From an uncultured Pelagibacteraceae bacterium (GTDB lineage: Bacteria; Pseudomonadota; Alphaproteobacteria; Pelagibacterales; Pelagibacteraceae), in contig CACFIL010000001.1 of assembly GCA_902566315.1 (NCBI GenBank), positions 71,977 to 135,976 on the forward strand: DNA of 64,000 nucleotides. Reading direction: 5' to 3'. A program made the position numbers and the translations under genes. The notes under the pieces are model-generated. The model did not search any database and was not told the DNA's origin. It was given only the letters and a program-made list of their open reading frames with translations. This document shows positions 45,263 to 53,736 of this stretch, in pieces (the stretch's first letter is position 1; each line of letters begins with the position of its first letter).

Positions 45263-45295
45263 AATTTAATATAACAGTTGAAATTTAAAAAGAAA

Positions 45296-45727
45296 TTATC
45301 TTTTAGAAAATTGGTAGCTTTTTCTAGCTTTTGCTCTACCAGGTTTTTTTCTCTCTACAGATCTCGAGTCTCTTGTTGTGAGTTTTTCTTTACGTAGGGT
45401 TGATTTTAAAGTTTCATCAAATTTTAGTAAAGCTCTTGAAATACCATGTACTAAGGCACCAGCTTGACCGGTTTGTCCTCCACCCACTACTTTAGATTTA
45501 ACATCGTAATCAGTTGACTGATTAATTATTTCAAAAGGTCTTAAGATTTGCATTACATGATTTGCTCTTGGAAAATAGTCATTTAAAGATTTACCATTAA
45601 CGTAGAATTTACCTGAGCCTTTTTTTAACCAAACCTTGGCTATAGATTTTTTTCTTCTTCCTGTTGCGTATTTACTATCTTTAAAGTCTAATTTAATTTT
45701 GGGTGAAGATGTTTGGGAAGATTCCAT
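45296..45727 (-). CDS. rpsI: 30S ribosomal protein S9
   Basis: The protein has YATGRRKKSIAKVWLKKGSG, GGQTGQAGALVHGISRALL and the C-terminal tail KARKSYQFSKR with the conserved basic end that reaches the decoding site. The N-terminal 16 residues are an extension relative to E. coli, as in other alphaproteobacteria. The length is 143 residues. It follows rplM with one base between, the standard rplM-rpsI operon. Confidence 0.97.
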   Translation of the reverse strand: MESSQTSSPKIKLDFKDSKYATGRRKKSIAKVWLKKGSGKFYVNGKSLNDYFPRANHVMQILRPFEIINQSTDYDVKSKVVGGGQTGQAGALVHGISRALLKFDETLKSTLRKEKLTTRDSRSVERKKPGRAKARKSYQFSKR

Positions 45728-45728
45728 A

Positions 45729-46187
45729 TTAATTTCTTACAATATTTTTTTGGTTAAGTTTACCGATTTCAATTATCTTTGGATTTTGAGCAGTGTGAGG
45801 ATGTTCATCTCCAGAATAGATTTTCAGTTTAGTTAATTGTTTTTTTCCTAGTGCACCTGAGGGTAACATTCTTTTAACAGCTAATTTTAACACTTCACCT
45901 GGTTTTTTTTCGCTCAACTTTTCAGGTGTTATTTCTTTAATACCACCAGGGTATCCAGTGTGTCTGTAATATTTTTTATTTTGAAATTTATTTCCTGTAA
46001 ATTTAATTTGGTCTACATTTTTGATCACAACAAAATCTCCATGATCCATGTGAGGTGTATATTTTGTTTTATTCTTCCCTCTTATAATTTTTGATACAAC
46101 CGTTGCTAATCTACCGACAACTGCTCCTTTGGCGTCGATTTCAAACCACTCGCTATTTATCTCATCTTTTTTAACAAACTTTGTCAT
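45729..46187 (-). CDS. rplM: 50S ribosomal protein L13
   Basis: L13 motifs are WFEIDAKGAVVGRLATVVS, KTKYTPHMDHGDFVVIKN, YRHTGYPGGIKE and AVKRMLPSGALGKKQLTKL. I start it at the ATG at 46187 (152 residues, MTKFVKKDEINSEW), the normal start of alphaproteobacterial L13; an in-frame ATG at 46295 would add 36 residues not found in the family. The divergent metY-like gene begins at 46336. Confidence 0.97.
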   Translation of the reverse strand: MTKFVKKDEINSEWFEIDAKGAVVGRLATVVSKIIRGKNKTKYTPHMDHGDFVVIKNVDQIKFTGNKFQNKKYYRHTGYPGGIKEITPEKLSEKKPGEVLKLAVKRMLPSGALGKKQLTKLKIYSGDEHPHTAQNPKIIEIGKLNQKNIVRN

Positions 46188-46249
46188 GAATGCGGGATTA
46201 ATACTTATAATTAGATATATTGTCAAATTATTATATTTTATTTGGACTG

Positions 46250-46335
46250 AATGGTTGATTGAATTATGACCATTTATTAGTAATAATAGGTTCAATAAAA
46301 AACAAATTCACAAAATTTTAAATTATAGGAGCCTA
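46250..46335 (+). promoter_or_regulatory. Leader of metY-like gene with RBS-sequestering potential
   Basis: The Shine-Dalgarno segment GAGCCTA (46329-46335), ending at the ATG, can pair with TAGGTTC (46287-46293), seven base pairs with one G-U. A second stem AATGGT/ACCATT (46250-46255 with 46269-46274) lies upstream, and TGAATT/AATTCA (46260-46265 with 46305-46310) could enclose the first to make a pseudoknot. Marine SAR11 are known for SAM-V riboswitches that mask the start of methionine genes. I cannot confirm that this is one. Confidence 0.35.
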
Positions 46336-47667
46336 ATGAGTGATAAAAAAAAAGATTTAAAACCAAACACGTATAAATTTGATACCCTCAGTTTACATGC
46401 TGGTTATCAGCCACATAAAAATGCTGGCTCAAGACAAGTACCAATATATCAAACAACATCATACCTTTTTGATGATGTTGATCACGCTGCTGCTCTTTTT
46501 AATTTAGAAAGAGGTGGACATATTTATAGTAGAATTTCAAACCCAACTGTTGGCGTATTAGAGGAAAGAGTTGCATCACTTGAGGGTGGTACAGCAGCAT
46601 TAGCTACATCATCGGGAATGAGTGCTATATTTTTGACAGTAATGACATTATGCGAAGCTGGAGATCATTTAGTTGTATCATCTCAACTATATGGAGGAAC
46701 TGTAAACTTATTTAGATTAACATTACCTAAATTTGGGATCAAATGTACATTTGTTAAACCTAGAGATACTGAAGGATTTAAAAAAGCAATTCAAAAAAAT
46801 ACAAAAGGTATTTTTGGAGAACTTGTAGGAAATCCAGGTAATGAAATTATGAACATGCCTAAAATTGCTAAAATTGCACATGATGCAGGAATTCCATTGA
46901 TGGTTGATGCAACTTATCAAACTCCTTATTTATGTAAACCGTTTGAGCATGGCGCTGATATTGTAATTCATTCTCTTACAAAATGGATGGCAGGTCATGG
47001 ATCTTCAATGGCAGGGATATTAGTTGAAGGTGGAAAATTTGATTGGATGCAAAATGATAAATTTCCAACAATGACAAAACCTTATGAAGGATATCATGGA
47101 TTGTCTTTTGCGGAGGAATTTGGTCCAACAGCTTTTACGATGAAAGCTAGAGCTGAAGGCATGAGAGACTTTGGCCCTTGTTTAAGCCCTCAAAATGCAT
47201 GGAATGTTTTACAAGGCATAGAAACATTGTCTGTTAGAATGAAGAAACATTGTTCTAATGCAGAAGAAATGGTTAAATATTTATCAAACCATGAAAGTGT
47301 TGCGTGGGTATCACATCCAAGTGTCCCAGACCATCCAGATCATGAATTAGCAAAAAAACTTTTGCCTAATGGAAGAGGTTCAATGATTGCTTTTGGTATT
47401 AAAGGTGGAAAAGATGCTGGTGTTGCATTTATTAATAACGTAAAATTAGCATCACATTTGGCAAATGTGGGAGATACAAGGACCTTAGTTATCCATCCTG
47501 CATCTGGAACCCATTCACAAATGGATGAGGCAACTTTGAAGTTTGCTGGATTATCACACGACATGATTAGATTGTCAGTAGGTATTGAAGACATTGATGA
47601 TATAAAAAATGATTTCGAGATTGGTTTTAGAGCAGCAAGAAAACCAAGACTTGTATCAAATCAATGA
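46336..47667 (+). CDS. O-acetylhomoserine sulfhydrylase-like enzyme (Cys/Met metabolism PLP family), copy 1
   Basis: This PLP enzyme joins O-acetylhomoserine with sulfide or methanethiol to make homocysteine or methionine. Motifs are VPIYQTTSYLFDDVDHAAALF, YSRISNPTVGVLEERVASLE, ALATSSGMSAIFL, and the PLP-lysine segment VIHSLTKWMAGHGSS. The length is 443 residues. The next gene, an alpha/beta hydrolase, overlaps by four bases. It is a paralogue of the gene at 48544. Substrate preference between sulfide and methanethiol cannot be read from sequence. Confidence 0.93.
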   Translation: MSDKKKDLKPNTYKFDTLSLHAGYQPHKNAGSRQVPIYQTTSYLFDDVDHAAALFNLERGGHIYSRISNPTVGVLEERVASLEGGTAALATSSGMSAIFLTVMTLCEAGDHLVVSSQLYGGTVNLFRLTLPKFGIKCTFVKPRDTEGFKKAIQKNTKGIFGELVGNPGNEIMNMPKIAKIAHDAGIPLMVDATYQTPYLCKPFEHGADIVIHSLTKWMAGHGSSMAGILVEGGKFDWMQNDKFPTMTKPYEGYHGLSFAEEFGPTAFTMKARAEGMRDFGPCLSPQNAWNVLQGIETLSVRMKKHCSNAEEMVKYLSNHESVAWVSHPSVPDHPDHELAKKLLPNGRGSMIAFGIKGGKDAGVAFINNVKLASHLANVGDTRTLVIHPASGTHSQMDEATLKFAGLSHDMIRLSVGIEDIDDIKNDFEIGFRAARKPRLVSNQ

Positions 47668-48482
47668 AATTTAAAGTAAATAATAACGAAGTTTTCGCCT
47701 CTACTGGTGGAAGACCTTTTGATAAAAAAAAACCATTAATTATATTTGTTCATGGTAGTGGTCTTACACACATGACATGGGTGCTTCAAACCAGATATTT
47801 TGCTTTTCATGGTTATAATGCTTTAGCAATTGATCTGCCAGGCCATGGCTTGTCTAGTGGTGAAAGTCTTAAATCAATTGAAGAAATGGCTGATTGGGTA
47901 AATGATGTAATTGATGCTGTTGGTCATAAAGAAGCTTCCTTGGTAGGCCATTCACAAGGTTGTTTAGTTACAGTAGAGTGCACATCAAGATATCCAGATA
48001 AAATCAAAACTTTGAGTTTGATGGGTGGAGCTGGTGCTATACCAATGAATCCTGAACTACTTTCATTAGCAGAAAATAATGATCCAAAAGCAGTAGATTT
48101 GATGATGGATTGGGCGCATGGTCCAGCCGGTCACTTTGGTGGTCATCCAGTACCAGGTCTTTATCATATCAACACAGGAACTATGCTGGCAAAATCAAGA
48201 ACAATACAGAATACATTAGGAGTAGATTTTAGAGCTTGTGACAATTACAAGAATGGATTTGAGGCAGCTAAAAAAATTAAATGCCCTACTCTATCAATTT
48301 TAGCAACTGATGACAAAATGTGTCCTGTTAAAGAGGGGAAAAAATTAGCTTCATTAATAGATGGTAGTCAAGTTGATATAATTGATAATTGTGGTCACAT
48401 GATGTTGTTAGAGGAAGCGGATAGAGTATTAACAGTGCTTAAAAAATTTATAACAACAAATTACCCCCCATTATCAAGTTAA
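47664..48482 (+). CDS. Alpha/beta hydrolase
   Basis: A 272-residue alpha/beta hydrolase with the oxyanion segment FVHGSGLTHMTWV, the lid-preceding AIDLPGHGLS, nucleophile Ser in the elbow LVGHSQGCLVTVEC, acid in SILATDDKMCPV, and the catalytic His in IIDNCGHMMLLEEADR. It lies between two metY-like genes and overlaps the first by four bases, so it is almost certainly co-expressed. MetX homoserine acetyltransferases have this fold too but are longer; this looks like a hydrolase. Its substrate is unknown, possibly a sulfur compound. Confidence 0.85.
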   Translation: MKFKVNNNEVFASTGGRPFDKKKPLIIFVHGSGLTHMTWVLQTRYFAFHGYNALAIDLPGHGLSSGESLKSIEEMADWVNDVIDAVGHKEASLVGHSQGCLVTVECTSRYPDKIKTLSLMGGAGAIPMNPELLSLAENNDPKAVDLMMDWAHGPAGHFGGHPVPGLYHINTGTMLAKSRTIQNTLGVDFRACDNYKNGFEAAKKIKCPTLSILATDDKMCPVKEGKKLASLIDGSQVDIIDNCGHMMLLEEADRVLTVLKKFITTNYPPLSS

Positions 48483-48494
48483 ATTTAAGCTTGA

Positions 48495-48543
48495 TTGTAT
48501 TTTTTCATTTTAGTTTAATACAACTTTTAACAAGAGGGGAAAT
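48495..48543 (+). promoter_or_regulatory. Leader of second metY-like gene with pseudoknot potential
   Basis: TTGTATT (48495-48501) and AATACAA (48517-48523) form a perfect 7-base-pair stem. The loop TTTTC (48502-48506) can pair with GGAAA (48538-48542), overlapping the GAGGGG Shine-Dalgarno (48534-48539) to form an H-type pseudoknot, the general shape of SAM-II/SAM-V riboswitches. The 61-base gap before 48544 is one of few spacers of this length in the window. The family is not established. Confidence 0.35.
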
Positions 48544-49869
48544 ATGAGCAAAAACAAAAATCCAGAAACAATAGCGCTACATGGCGGTGATTACAGAAGT
48601 GATCCGGCTACAACAGCAGTGGCAGTACCGCTGTATAGAACAACATCTTATCAATTTAATGATACAGATCATGCTGCAAATTTATTTGCACTGAAGGAAT
48701 TTGGAAACATATACACAAGAATTATGAATCCAACAAATGACGTACTTGAAAAAAGAGTAGCGGCTCTTGAAGGTGGTCTTGCAGCTGTTACAGTTGGTTC
48801 AGGCCAAGCAGCGTCAACATTTGCAATAATGAATGTTTGTCAATCAGGTGACAACTTTATTAGCTCAACTGATTTATATGGAGGAACAGTTAACTTATTC
48901 ACTCATACACTTAAAAAATTGGGTATTGAGTGTAGATACGCTGACCCTTCCGACCCAAGTAATTTTGAAAAATTAATTGATGAAAAAACACGATGTTTCT
49001 ATGCTGAAACTTTGCCTAATCCTTACTTAAGGGTATTTCCAATTAAAGAGGTTTCTGACATAGGTAGAAAACATAATATTCCATTAATAATGGATAATAC
49101 TGCGGCGCCAGTAATTTGTAAGCCTTTAGAGCACGGAGCCGCTGTTGTGGTTCACTCACTTACTAAATTCATTGGTGGTCACGGAACTGTAATTGGAGGA
49201 GCTCTTGTAGATGGAGGTAATTTCGACTGGACAAAAGATCCGAAAAGACAGCCGTTATTTAATGAGCCTGATGCTAGTTATGGTGGAGCAAAATGGGGGG
49301 AAGTAGTACCTCAATTAACAGGGGCAAATGTCTCATTTGCTGTAAGAGCTAGAGTATGTCTCCTAAGAGATTTAGGAGCTCCTTTAGCACCAGATAATGC
49401 ATGGGGAATAATTCAAGGACTAGAAACTGTGCCATTGAGAATGAAACAACATTGCTCTAATGCCGAGAAAGCTGTTGCATTTTTACAAAAACATAAGAAT
49501 GTTGAAAGAGTTATCTATCCTACTCTGCACAAAGGTGAAATCGGTGAAAGATCTAAAAAATATATGAAAGGTGGTAATGGAGCTCTTGTGGGTATCGAGG
49601 TTAAAGGTGGCGTTGAAGCAGGTAAAAAATTTATAGAATCATTAAAAATGTTTTACCATGTAGCAAACATTGGAGATGCAAGAAGCTTAGCAATACATCC
49701 AGCAACAACTACGCATAGCCAATTAACAGAAGAAGAACTGCTTGCTGCAGGAGTAACACCGGGATATGTTAGACTTTCAATTGGTATAGAACATCCTGAT
49801 GATATAATTGCAGATCTCGATCAGGCTCTAGGTGCGTCAGGGAAACCTAGTTTGAAAGCTGTAAGTTAG
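48544..49869 (+). CDS. O-acetylhomoserine sulfhydrylase-like enzyme (Cys/Met metabolism PLP family), copy 2
   Basis: The second PLP enzyme of this family in the locus. Motifs are VPLYRTTSYQFNDTDHAANLF, YTRIMNPTNDVLEKRVAALE, VTVGSGQAASTFA, ETLPNPYLRVFP and the PLP-lysine VVHSLTKFIGGHGT. The length is 441 residues. It is a paralogue of the gene at 46336 and has its own 61-base leader with a GAGGGG Shine-Dalgarno. Its 3' end overlaps the convergent ctaA by 23 bases. Confidence 0.93.
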   Translation: MSKNKNPETIALHGGDYRSDPATTAVAVPLYRTTSYQFNDTDHAANLFALKEFGNIYTRIMNPTNDVLEKRVAALEGGLAAVTVGSGQAASTFAIMNVCQSGDNFISSTDLYGGTVNLFTHTLKKLGIECRYADPSDPSNFEKLIDEKTRCFYAETLPNPYLRVFPIKEVSDIGRKHNIPLIMDNTAAPVICKPLEHGAAVVVHSLTKFIGGHGTVIGGALVDGGNFDWTKDPKRQPLFNEPDASYGGAKWGEVVPQLTGANVSFAVRARVCLLRDLGAPLAPDNAWGIIQGLETVPLRMKQHCSNAEKAVAFLQKHKNVERVIYPTLHKGEIGERSKKYMKGGNGALVGIEVKGGVEAGKKFIESLKMFYHVANIGDARSLAIHPATTTHSQLTEEELLAAGVTPGYVRLSIGIEHPDDIIADLDQALGASGKPSLKAVS

Positions 49870-50878
49870 TTTTCGTATTTATATACAAAAAATAAATACA
49901 AGAACTAACTAGGAAAATTGAACTTATTTGGTGCATTGATGCAATTAATATCTGTGCACCATAAAGCAATGTAAATATCCCTAAAATAATTTGTAAAATA
50001 ATAAAAAAACCTAAAATATTTACTGAATTATACATTTCATACATTTTATTTTTATAAATTTTAAATAATATAAATAGGTAAATAAAGCCTATCACATATG
50101 CTAATTTCCTGTGAATAAATTGAACTAAAGAAGGGTCGCTAAAGGCAGATAATTTAAATAAATTATAAATACTGTTGTCATCTGGAAAAATTGAATTGCC
50201 CATTAAAGGCCATGAATTATAAATTTTTCCAGCATCCATTCCTGAAACAAATGCACCTATAGTTATTTGCAAAAATATGAGGAAAAGGAATGATAGAGGT
50301 AAAAATGAATTTATAGTTTTTGAGTAATTATTTCTTACCTTTATCTTAAGATAATTCCATAAAATTAAAGATAGTATGATAAAAGCAATTAATAAGTGAA
50401 CAGAAAGTCTAAAATGACTGACATCTACCCTATCAATCAATCCACTACTAACCATATACCAACCGATAAATCCTTGGAAACATATTAATGCGAATATCAA
50501 ATATAAATTTATTAGTTTTGCAAATTTTACTTTAAAAGAAAAATAAATTAATGGAATTAAAAAGCCAATCCCAATTATTCTTCCTAAAAACCTGTGAGCC
50601 CACTCCCACCAAAAAATCACTTTAAATTCCTTCATAGTCATATCGTAATTTTGAAGTTTAAATTCAGGTATCTCTTTATACAAATTAAAATACATAATCC
50701 ATTCCTCTTTGTTTAGAGGTGGAAAAAAACCAGAAAATAGTTGCCACTGAGTAATAGATAAGCCAGAATCAGTTAACCTTGTAAGTCCACCAACAACTAT
50801 CATAATCGAAATAATCCAAAACATACAGATTAACCATGTAGATATATAATTATTAATTTTATGATTTTCGCTATACAT
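49847..50878 (-). CDS. ctaA: Haem A synthase
   Basis: CtaA (COX15) oxidises haem O to haem A for cytochrome c oxidase. The 343-residue protein has eight membrane segments and the family histidines: WEWAHRFLGRIIGIGF, DRVDVSHFRLSVHLLIAFI, VQFIHRKLAYVIGFIYL and ASMHQISSIFLVSSCIYFL. The N-terminus has the GGLTRLTDSGLSITQWQ motif. It is convergent with the metY-like gene, with which its last 23 bases overlap. Confidence 0.95.
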   Translation of the reverse strand: MYSENHKINNYISTWLICMFWIISIMIVVGGLTRLTDSGLSITQWQLFSGFFPPLNKEEWIMYFNLYKEIPEFKLQNYDMTMKEFKVIFWWEWAHRFLGRIIGIGFLIPLIYFSFKVKFAKLINLYLIFALICFQGFIGWYMVSSGLIDRVDVSHFRLSVHLLIAFIILSLILWNYLKIKVRNNYSKTINSFLPLSFLFLIFLQITIGAFVSGMDAGKIYNSWPLMGNSIFPDDNSIYNLFKLSAFSDPSLVQFIHRKLAYVIGFIYLFILFKIYKNKMYEMYNSVNILGFFIILQIILGIFTLLYGAQILIASMHQISSIFLVSSCIYFLYINTKTNLQLSN

Positions 50879-50921
50879 GAATGGATAAATATAATAATTT
50901 TTGATTTATCCAATTATATAA

Positions 50922-51215
50922 ATGTCGCCATTAAAAAAAAAAAAACTTAGTAAAATCAGAATAGAATTAGATATTCTTGACAATTCTTTGATCAAGATAA
51001 TTAAAAAGAGAACTAATTTAGTTAAAAAGGTTCTCGCCCTTAAAGAAAAAAAAAATCAGATTGTTGATCAAAAAAGAATAAATTTAATTCTAAAAAATAT
51101 TAAAAGAAAATCAATTACTAACAAAATTGATCCAAAAATAACTAACAAAATATGGAAATGTATGATCTACGCATACATTGATTTTGAAAGAAGAAATTTT
51201 AAAAAAAAAAAGTAA
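50922..51215 (+). CDS. Chorismate mutase, AroQ type
   Basis: A 97-residue all-helical domain of the AroQ fold. It reads IRIELDILDNSLIKIIKKRTNLVKKVLALKEKKN with the Arg/Glu/Asp/Lys pattern of the N-terminal helix, then DQKRINLILKNIKR and WKCMIYAYIDFERRN. This rearranges chorismate to prephenate for phenylalanine and tyrosine. It is a stand-alone domain rather than a PheA/TyrA fusion. The gene is convergent with rpmG, one base apart. Confidence 0.8.
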   Translation: MSPLKKKKLSKIRIELDILDNSLIKIIKKRTNLVKKVLALKEKKNQIVDQKRINLILKNIKRKSITNKIDPKITNKIWKCMIYAYIDFERRNFKKKK

Positions 51216-51216
51216 A

Positions 51217-51408
51217 TTATTTACTATGAGGTGGAAGTTTTTTTTCTACAAAAACTTCATGTTTTCTTGTTGCTGGGTTATATTTATTAGCTTTTAATTT
51301 TACCTTTGCTTTTTCACCACCTGCAGGTTTTTTAACATAATAGAAAAAAGGACTGTCTGGTTTTGCTTCAGGGACCAGTCTAACTTTAACATGTGTTTTT
51401 TTAGCCAT
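51217..51408 (-). CDS. rpmG: 50S ribosomal protein L33
   Basis: A 63-residue protein of L33 type: THVKVRLVPEAKPDSPFFYY at the N-terminus and KLKANKYNPATRKHEVFVEKKL at the C-terminus. The E. coli protein is 55 residues; this one has about eight extra, mostly in the central loop. No zinc cysteines are present, so it is the zinc-free form. It overlaps the merR gene by eight bases and is last in the operon. Confidence 0.93.
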   Translation of the reverse strand: MAKKTHVKVRLVPEAKPDSPFFYYVKKPAGGEKAKVKLKANKYNPATRKHEVFVEKKLPPHSK

Positions 51409-51781
51409 TATTTTTTTTTATAGTGGTTATTATTTTTTTAATATTTTTAATTTTTGATTTAATAATACTTTTTTGTTTTATAGAGATATTCTGTAATTCG
51501 TCAATATTTGAATTATTAGTATTAAGAACCTTTTTAACACCATACAATGTCATGCCTTTATCTTTTAATAAATATTTTATCTTTTTTAAAATATTTATAG
51601 AATTCTCATCGTAATATCTCCGATTTCCATAAAACATTTTGGGTCTAATTTGTCTGAATTCTTTTTCCCAAAATCTTAGTGTGTGAGTAGATAAAGAACC
51701 ATTTCGTTTATTTACAAGATTCAAAATTTTGGCAACTTCTCCAATGGTTTTGTATTTACTATCTTTTTTTGTATTAGTCAT
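51401..51781 (-). CDS. MerR family transcriptional regulator
   Basis: The 126-residue protein has a MerR DNA-binding domain: KTIGEVAKILNLVNKRNGSLSTHTLRFWEKEF, IRPKMFYGNRRYYDENSI and YLLKDKGMTLYGVKKVL. There is no ligand domain of note. I start it at the ATG at 51781 (MTNTKKDSKY); the in-frame ATG at 51832 would add residues from the ihfA 3' end. The position after ihfA is the classical alphaproteobacterial plsX-fabH-ihfA-merR order, minus fabH. Confidence 0.85.
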   Translation of the reverse strand: MTNTKKDSKYKTIGEVAKILNLVNKRNGSLSTHTLRFWEKEFRQIRPKMFYGNRRYYDENSINILKKIKYLLKDKGMTLYGVKKVLNTNNSNIDELQNISIKQKSIIKSKIKNIKKIITTIKKNNG

Positions 51782-52067
51782 TTTTATTAATAAACTTTTT
51801 AAATTCTTTTGAAGCTTTGAAAAGAATAACATTACGTTCTGAAATTATCTCACTTTTTTTTGTTTTAGGATTTCTTCCTATTCTTTCTTTCTTTCTTCTT
51901 AGAGAAAAGGTGCCAAATTTAGCAATTTTAACTTTTTTATGAATAATAATATTTTTTAAAATAATTTCTAAAATATCTTCTAGTAAAGTTTCACTTATTT
52001 TTTTTGAAAATCCAATTTGCATATAAATTGAATTTATAATTTCTTTTTTTGTTAGATTTATTCTCAT
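51774..52067 (-). CDS. ihfA: Integration host factor alpha subunit
   Basis: IhfA is a DNA-bending nucleoid protein. It has the HU/IHF fold with LTKKEIINSIYMQIGFSKK, VKIAKFGTFSLRRKKERIGRNPKTKK (the DNA-inserting GRNP loop) and a C-terminal helix. The length is 97 residues. It abuts plsX with no intergenic base and overlaps merR by eight bases. Besides chromosomal duties, IHF often assists tyrosine recombinases such as the one at 38.2 kb; that link is inferred. Confidence 0.93.
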   Translation of the reverse strand: MRINLTKKEIINSIYMQIGFSKKISETLLEDILEIILKNIIIHKKVKIAKFGTFSLRRKKERIGRNPKTKKSEIISERNVILFKASKEFKKFINKND

Positions 52068-53075
52068 CTAATTAATATTTTCTTTAATTTTATTGATTAA
52101 ATTACCTCTGATAGTTTTTTCACAGACCTTTAAAGAATTAGCAAAACCAACAGAGTCTGTTGAACCGTGACTTTTAATAACTGGTTTATCTAAACCTAAG
52201 AGTATTGCTCCATTATAAAGCCTTGGGTCTAGCTTATTCTTAAATTTCTTCAGATTATTGAAATTTAATAAAGAGGAAAATTTTCCAATTAAAGTGGATG
52301 ATAATGCTTTTTTAAGCTCACTAATTATAAAATTGGATGTACCTTCGGCAGTTTTTAAAGCAATATTTCCAGTAAACCCATCTGCAACAATCACATTAAC
52401 ATCACCGTCCATTATATGATTTCCTTCAATGTAACCTTTAAAGTCAAACAAAGAATATTTTTTTTCAATTAATAATTGATAAGTATCTTTTATCATTGTA
52501 TTTCCTTTTAGCTCCTCAGAACCTATATTAAGTAAAGCTACACTTGCATTGATATCATTAAATAAGGCTTTTAGTAATGCTGAACCCATAATTGAAAAAT
52601 CAATTAAATTTTTCGAACTACACTCTATATTGGCACCTAAATCTAAAACTACATTCATGCCTTTCTTGCTTGGCCAAAGCGCTGATAATGCTGGCTTATC
52701 AATTTTTTCAATCATCTTTAGATTAAGTTTTGATATTAGAAAGAGTGCACCTGTATTACCAGCAGACACAATTGCATCAGCCTCATCATGTTTAAGTGAT
52801 TCAACTGCAAGCCACAAACTAGTATCTTTGCCTCTTTTTGCAGCAGCTAAGGCTGTATCCTCACCTTCAACTATTTTATCGGTATGGATTAATTTATATT
52901 TATTATCGGAGATATTATATTTTTTAATGAGAGGTAATATTAATTTTTTGTTTCCAAAAATTTTATATTCTACATTTTCTGACGCCTTTGAATGAAGTGA
53001 TATACCTTCTAATATTTTATCAGGGGAATTATCACCACCCATAGCATCAATAGCTATAATTATTGGGTTGTTCAT
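52068..53075 (-). CDS. plsX: Phosphate acyltransferase PlsX
   Basis: It makes acyl-phosphate from acyl-ACP for phospholipid synthesis. Motifs are IIAIDAMGGDNSPDKILEG, DTALAAAKRGKDTSLWLA, DAIVSAGNTGALF, VVLDLGANIECSSKN and NVIVADGFTGNIALKTAEG. The length is 335 residues. It follows rpmF by five bases. The next gene usually seen, fabH, is absent and ihfA begins directly at the end. Confidence 0.96.
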   Translation of the reverse strand: MNNPIIIAIDAMGGDNSPDKILEGISLHSKASENVEYKIFGNKKLILPLIKKYNISDNKYKLIHTDKIVEGEDTALAAAKRGKDTSLWLAVESLKHDEADAIVSAGNTGALFLISKLNLKMIEKIDKPALSALWPSKKGMNVVLDLGANIECSSKNLIDFSIMGSALLKALFNDINASVALLNIGSEELKGNTMIKDTYQLLIEKKYSLFDFKGYIEGNHIMDGDVNVIVADGFTGNIALKTAEGTSNFIISELKKALSSTLIGKFSSLLNFNNLKKFKNKLDPRLYNGAILLGLDKPVIKSHGSTDSVGFANSLKVCEKTIRGNLINKIKENIN

Positions 53076-53080
53076 AGTAA

Positions 53081-53260
53081 CTATTCTTTAGGATCTATAA
53101 CTTGTCTTCCCTTATAAAATCCAGTTTTTAAATCTAAATGATGAGATAATCTATACTCCCCAGATTTTTTATCTTCAATTATATTTTTTGAAGACATTCT
53201 CATATGTGAACGTCTTTTTCCAGCCCTAGATTTTGTAGTTTTGCGTTTTGGTACAGCCAT
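53081..53260 (-). CDS. rpmF: 50S ribosomal protein L32
   Basis: A 59-residue protein that starts [20 protein letters not shown], the L32 signature, and ends GRQVIDPKE with the stop at 53081-53083. I translated it by hand; the start codon is at 53260. The usual zinc cysteines of some L32 are absent. It lies two bases after the chaperone gene and five before plsX. L32 beside PlsX is the standard bacterial arrangement. Confidence 0.96.
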   Translation of the reverse strand: MAVPKRKTTKSRAGKRRSHMRMSSKNIIEDKKSGEYRLSHHLDLKTGFYKGRQVIDPKE

Positions 53261-53262
53261 AA

Positions 53263-53736
53263 TTAAAATTTAAGATCTATTATATCTTTTGTAAAGATTT
53301 TTAAAGAGTTTTTTGACAAAAAAACACTGAATTTATCGAAATAATTAACGATTAAGTCACTATCTTCTTTTAAATTGATTAAATCACCAATTACGTCTTT
53401 TTTTTTATTAAAATTTAAACTTGTCCATGTTTCTATATTTTCTAAAATAGAGTAAAATAGATTTACATAATCTTTCATTTTTTTGTTTACTGAGACATCT
53501 CCATAACCAATTTCTCTAATTGAAAGTTCAATTTGTCTAATAAAAAAATCAAATAAATTTTGAGCATCATTTTTAGATAACTCATTTTTATATGTTTTAA
53601 GAAAAAAACCAAAATGAAACAAAAGAATAATTAGTCTATCTGAAAAGGTATCATCATTTTTTAGACAATAATAAAGATTTTTATTTCTAGTTAATTTTAC
53701 CAAATTATTGTAAATATTTAGGTATTCGTTTTTCAT
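53263..53736 (-). CDS. Ubiquinol-cytochrome c chaperone, CBP3-like
   Basis: The 157-residue, mostly helical protein resembles the CBP3/ubiquinol-cytochrome c chaperone family: [60 protein letters not shown] and a following helix. The family assists cytochrome bc1 assembly. In alphaproteobacteria it sits between bamE and a DUF177 gene; here the DUF177 gene is missing and rpmF follows. It is divergent from bamE with the two start codons touching. Confidence 0.75.
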   Translation of the reverse strand: MKNEYLNIYNNLVKLTRNKNLYYCLKNDDTFSDRLIILLFHFGFFLKTYKNELSKNDAQNLFDFFIRQIELSIREIGYGDVSVNKKMKDYVNLFYSILENIETWTSLNFNKKKDVIGDLINLKEDSDLIVNYFDKFSVFLSKNSLKIFTKDIIDLKF

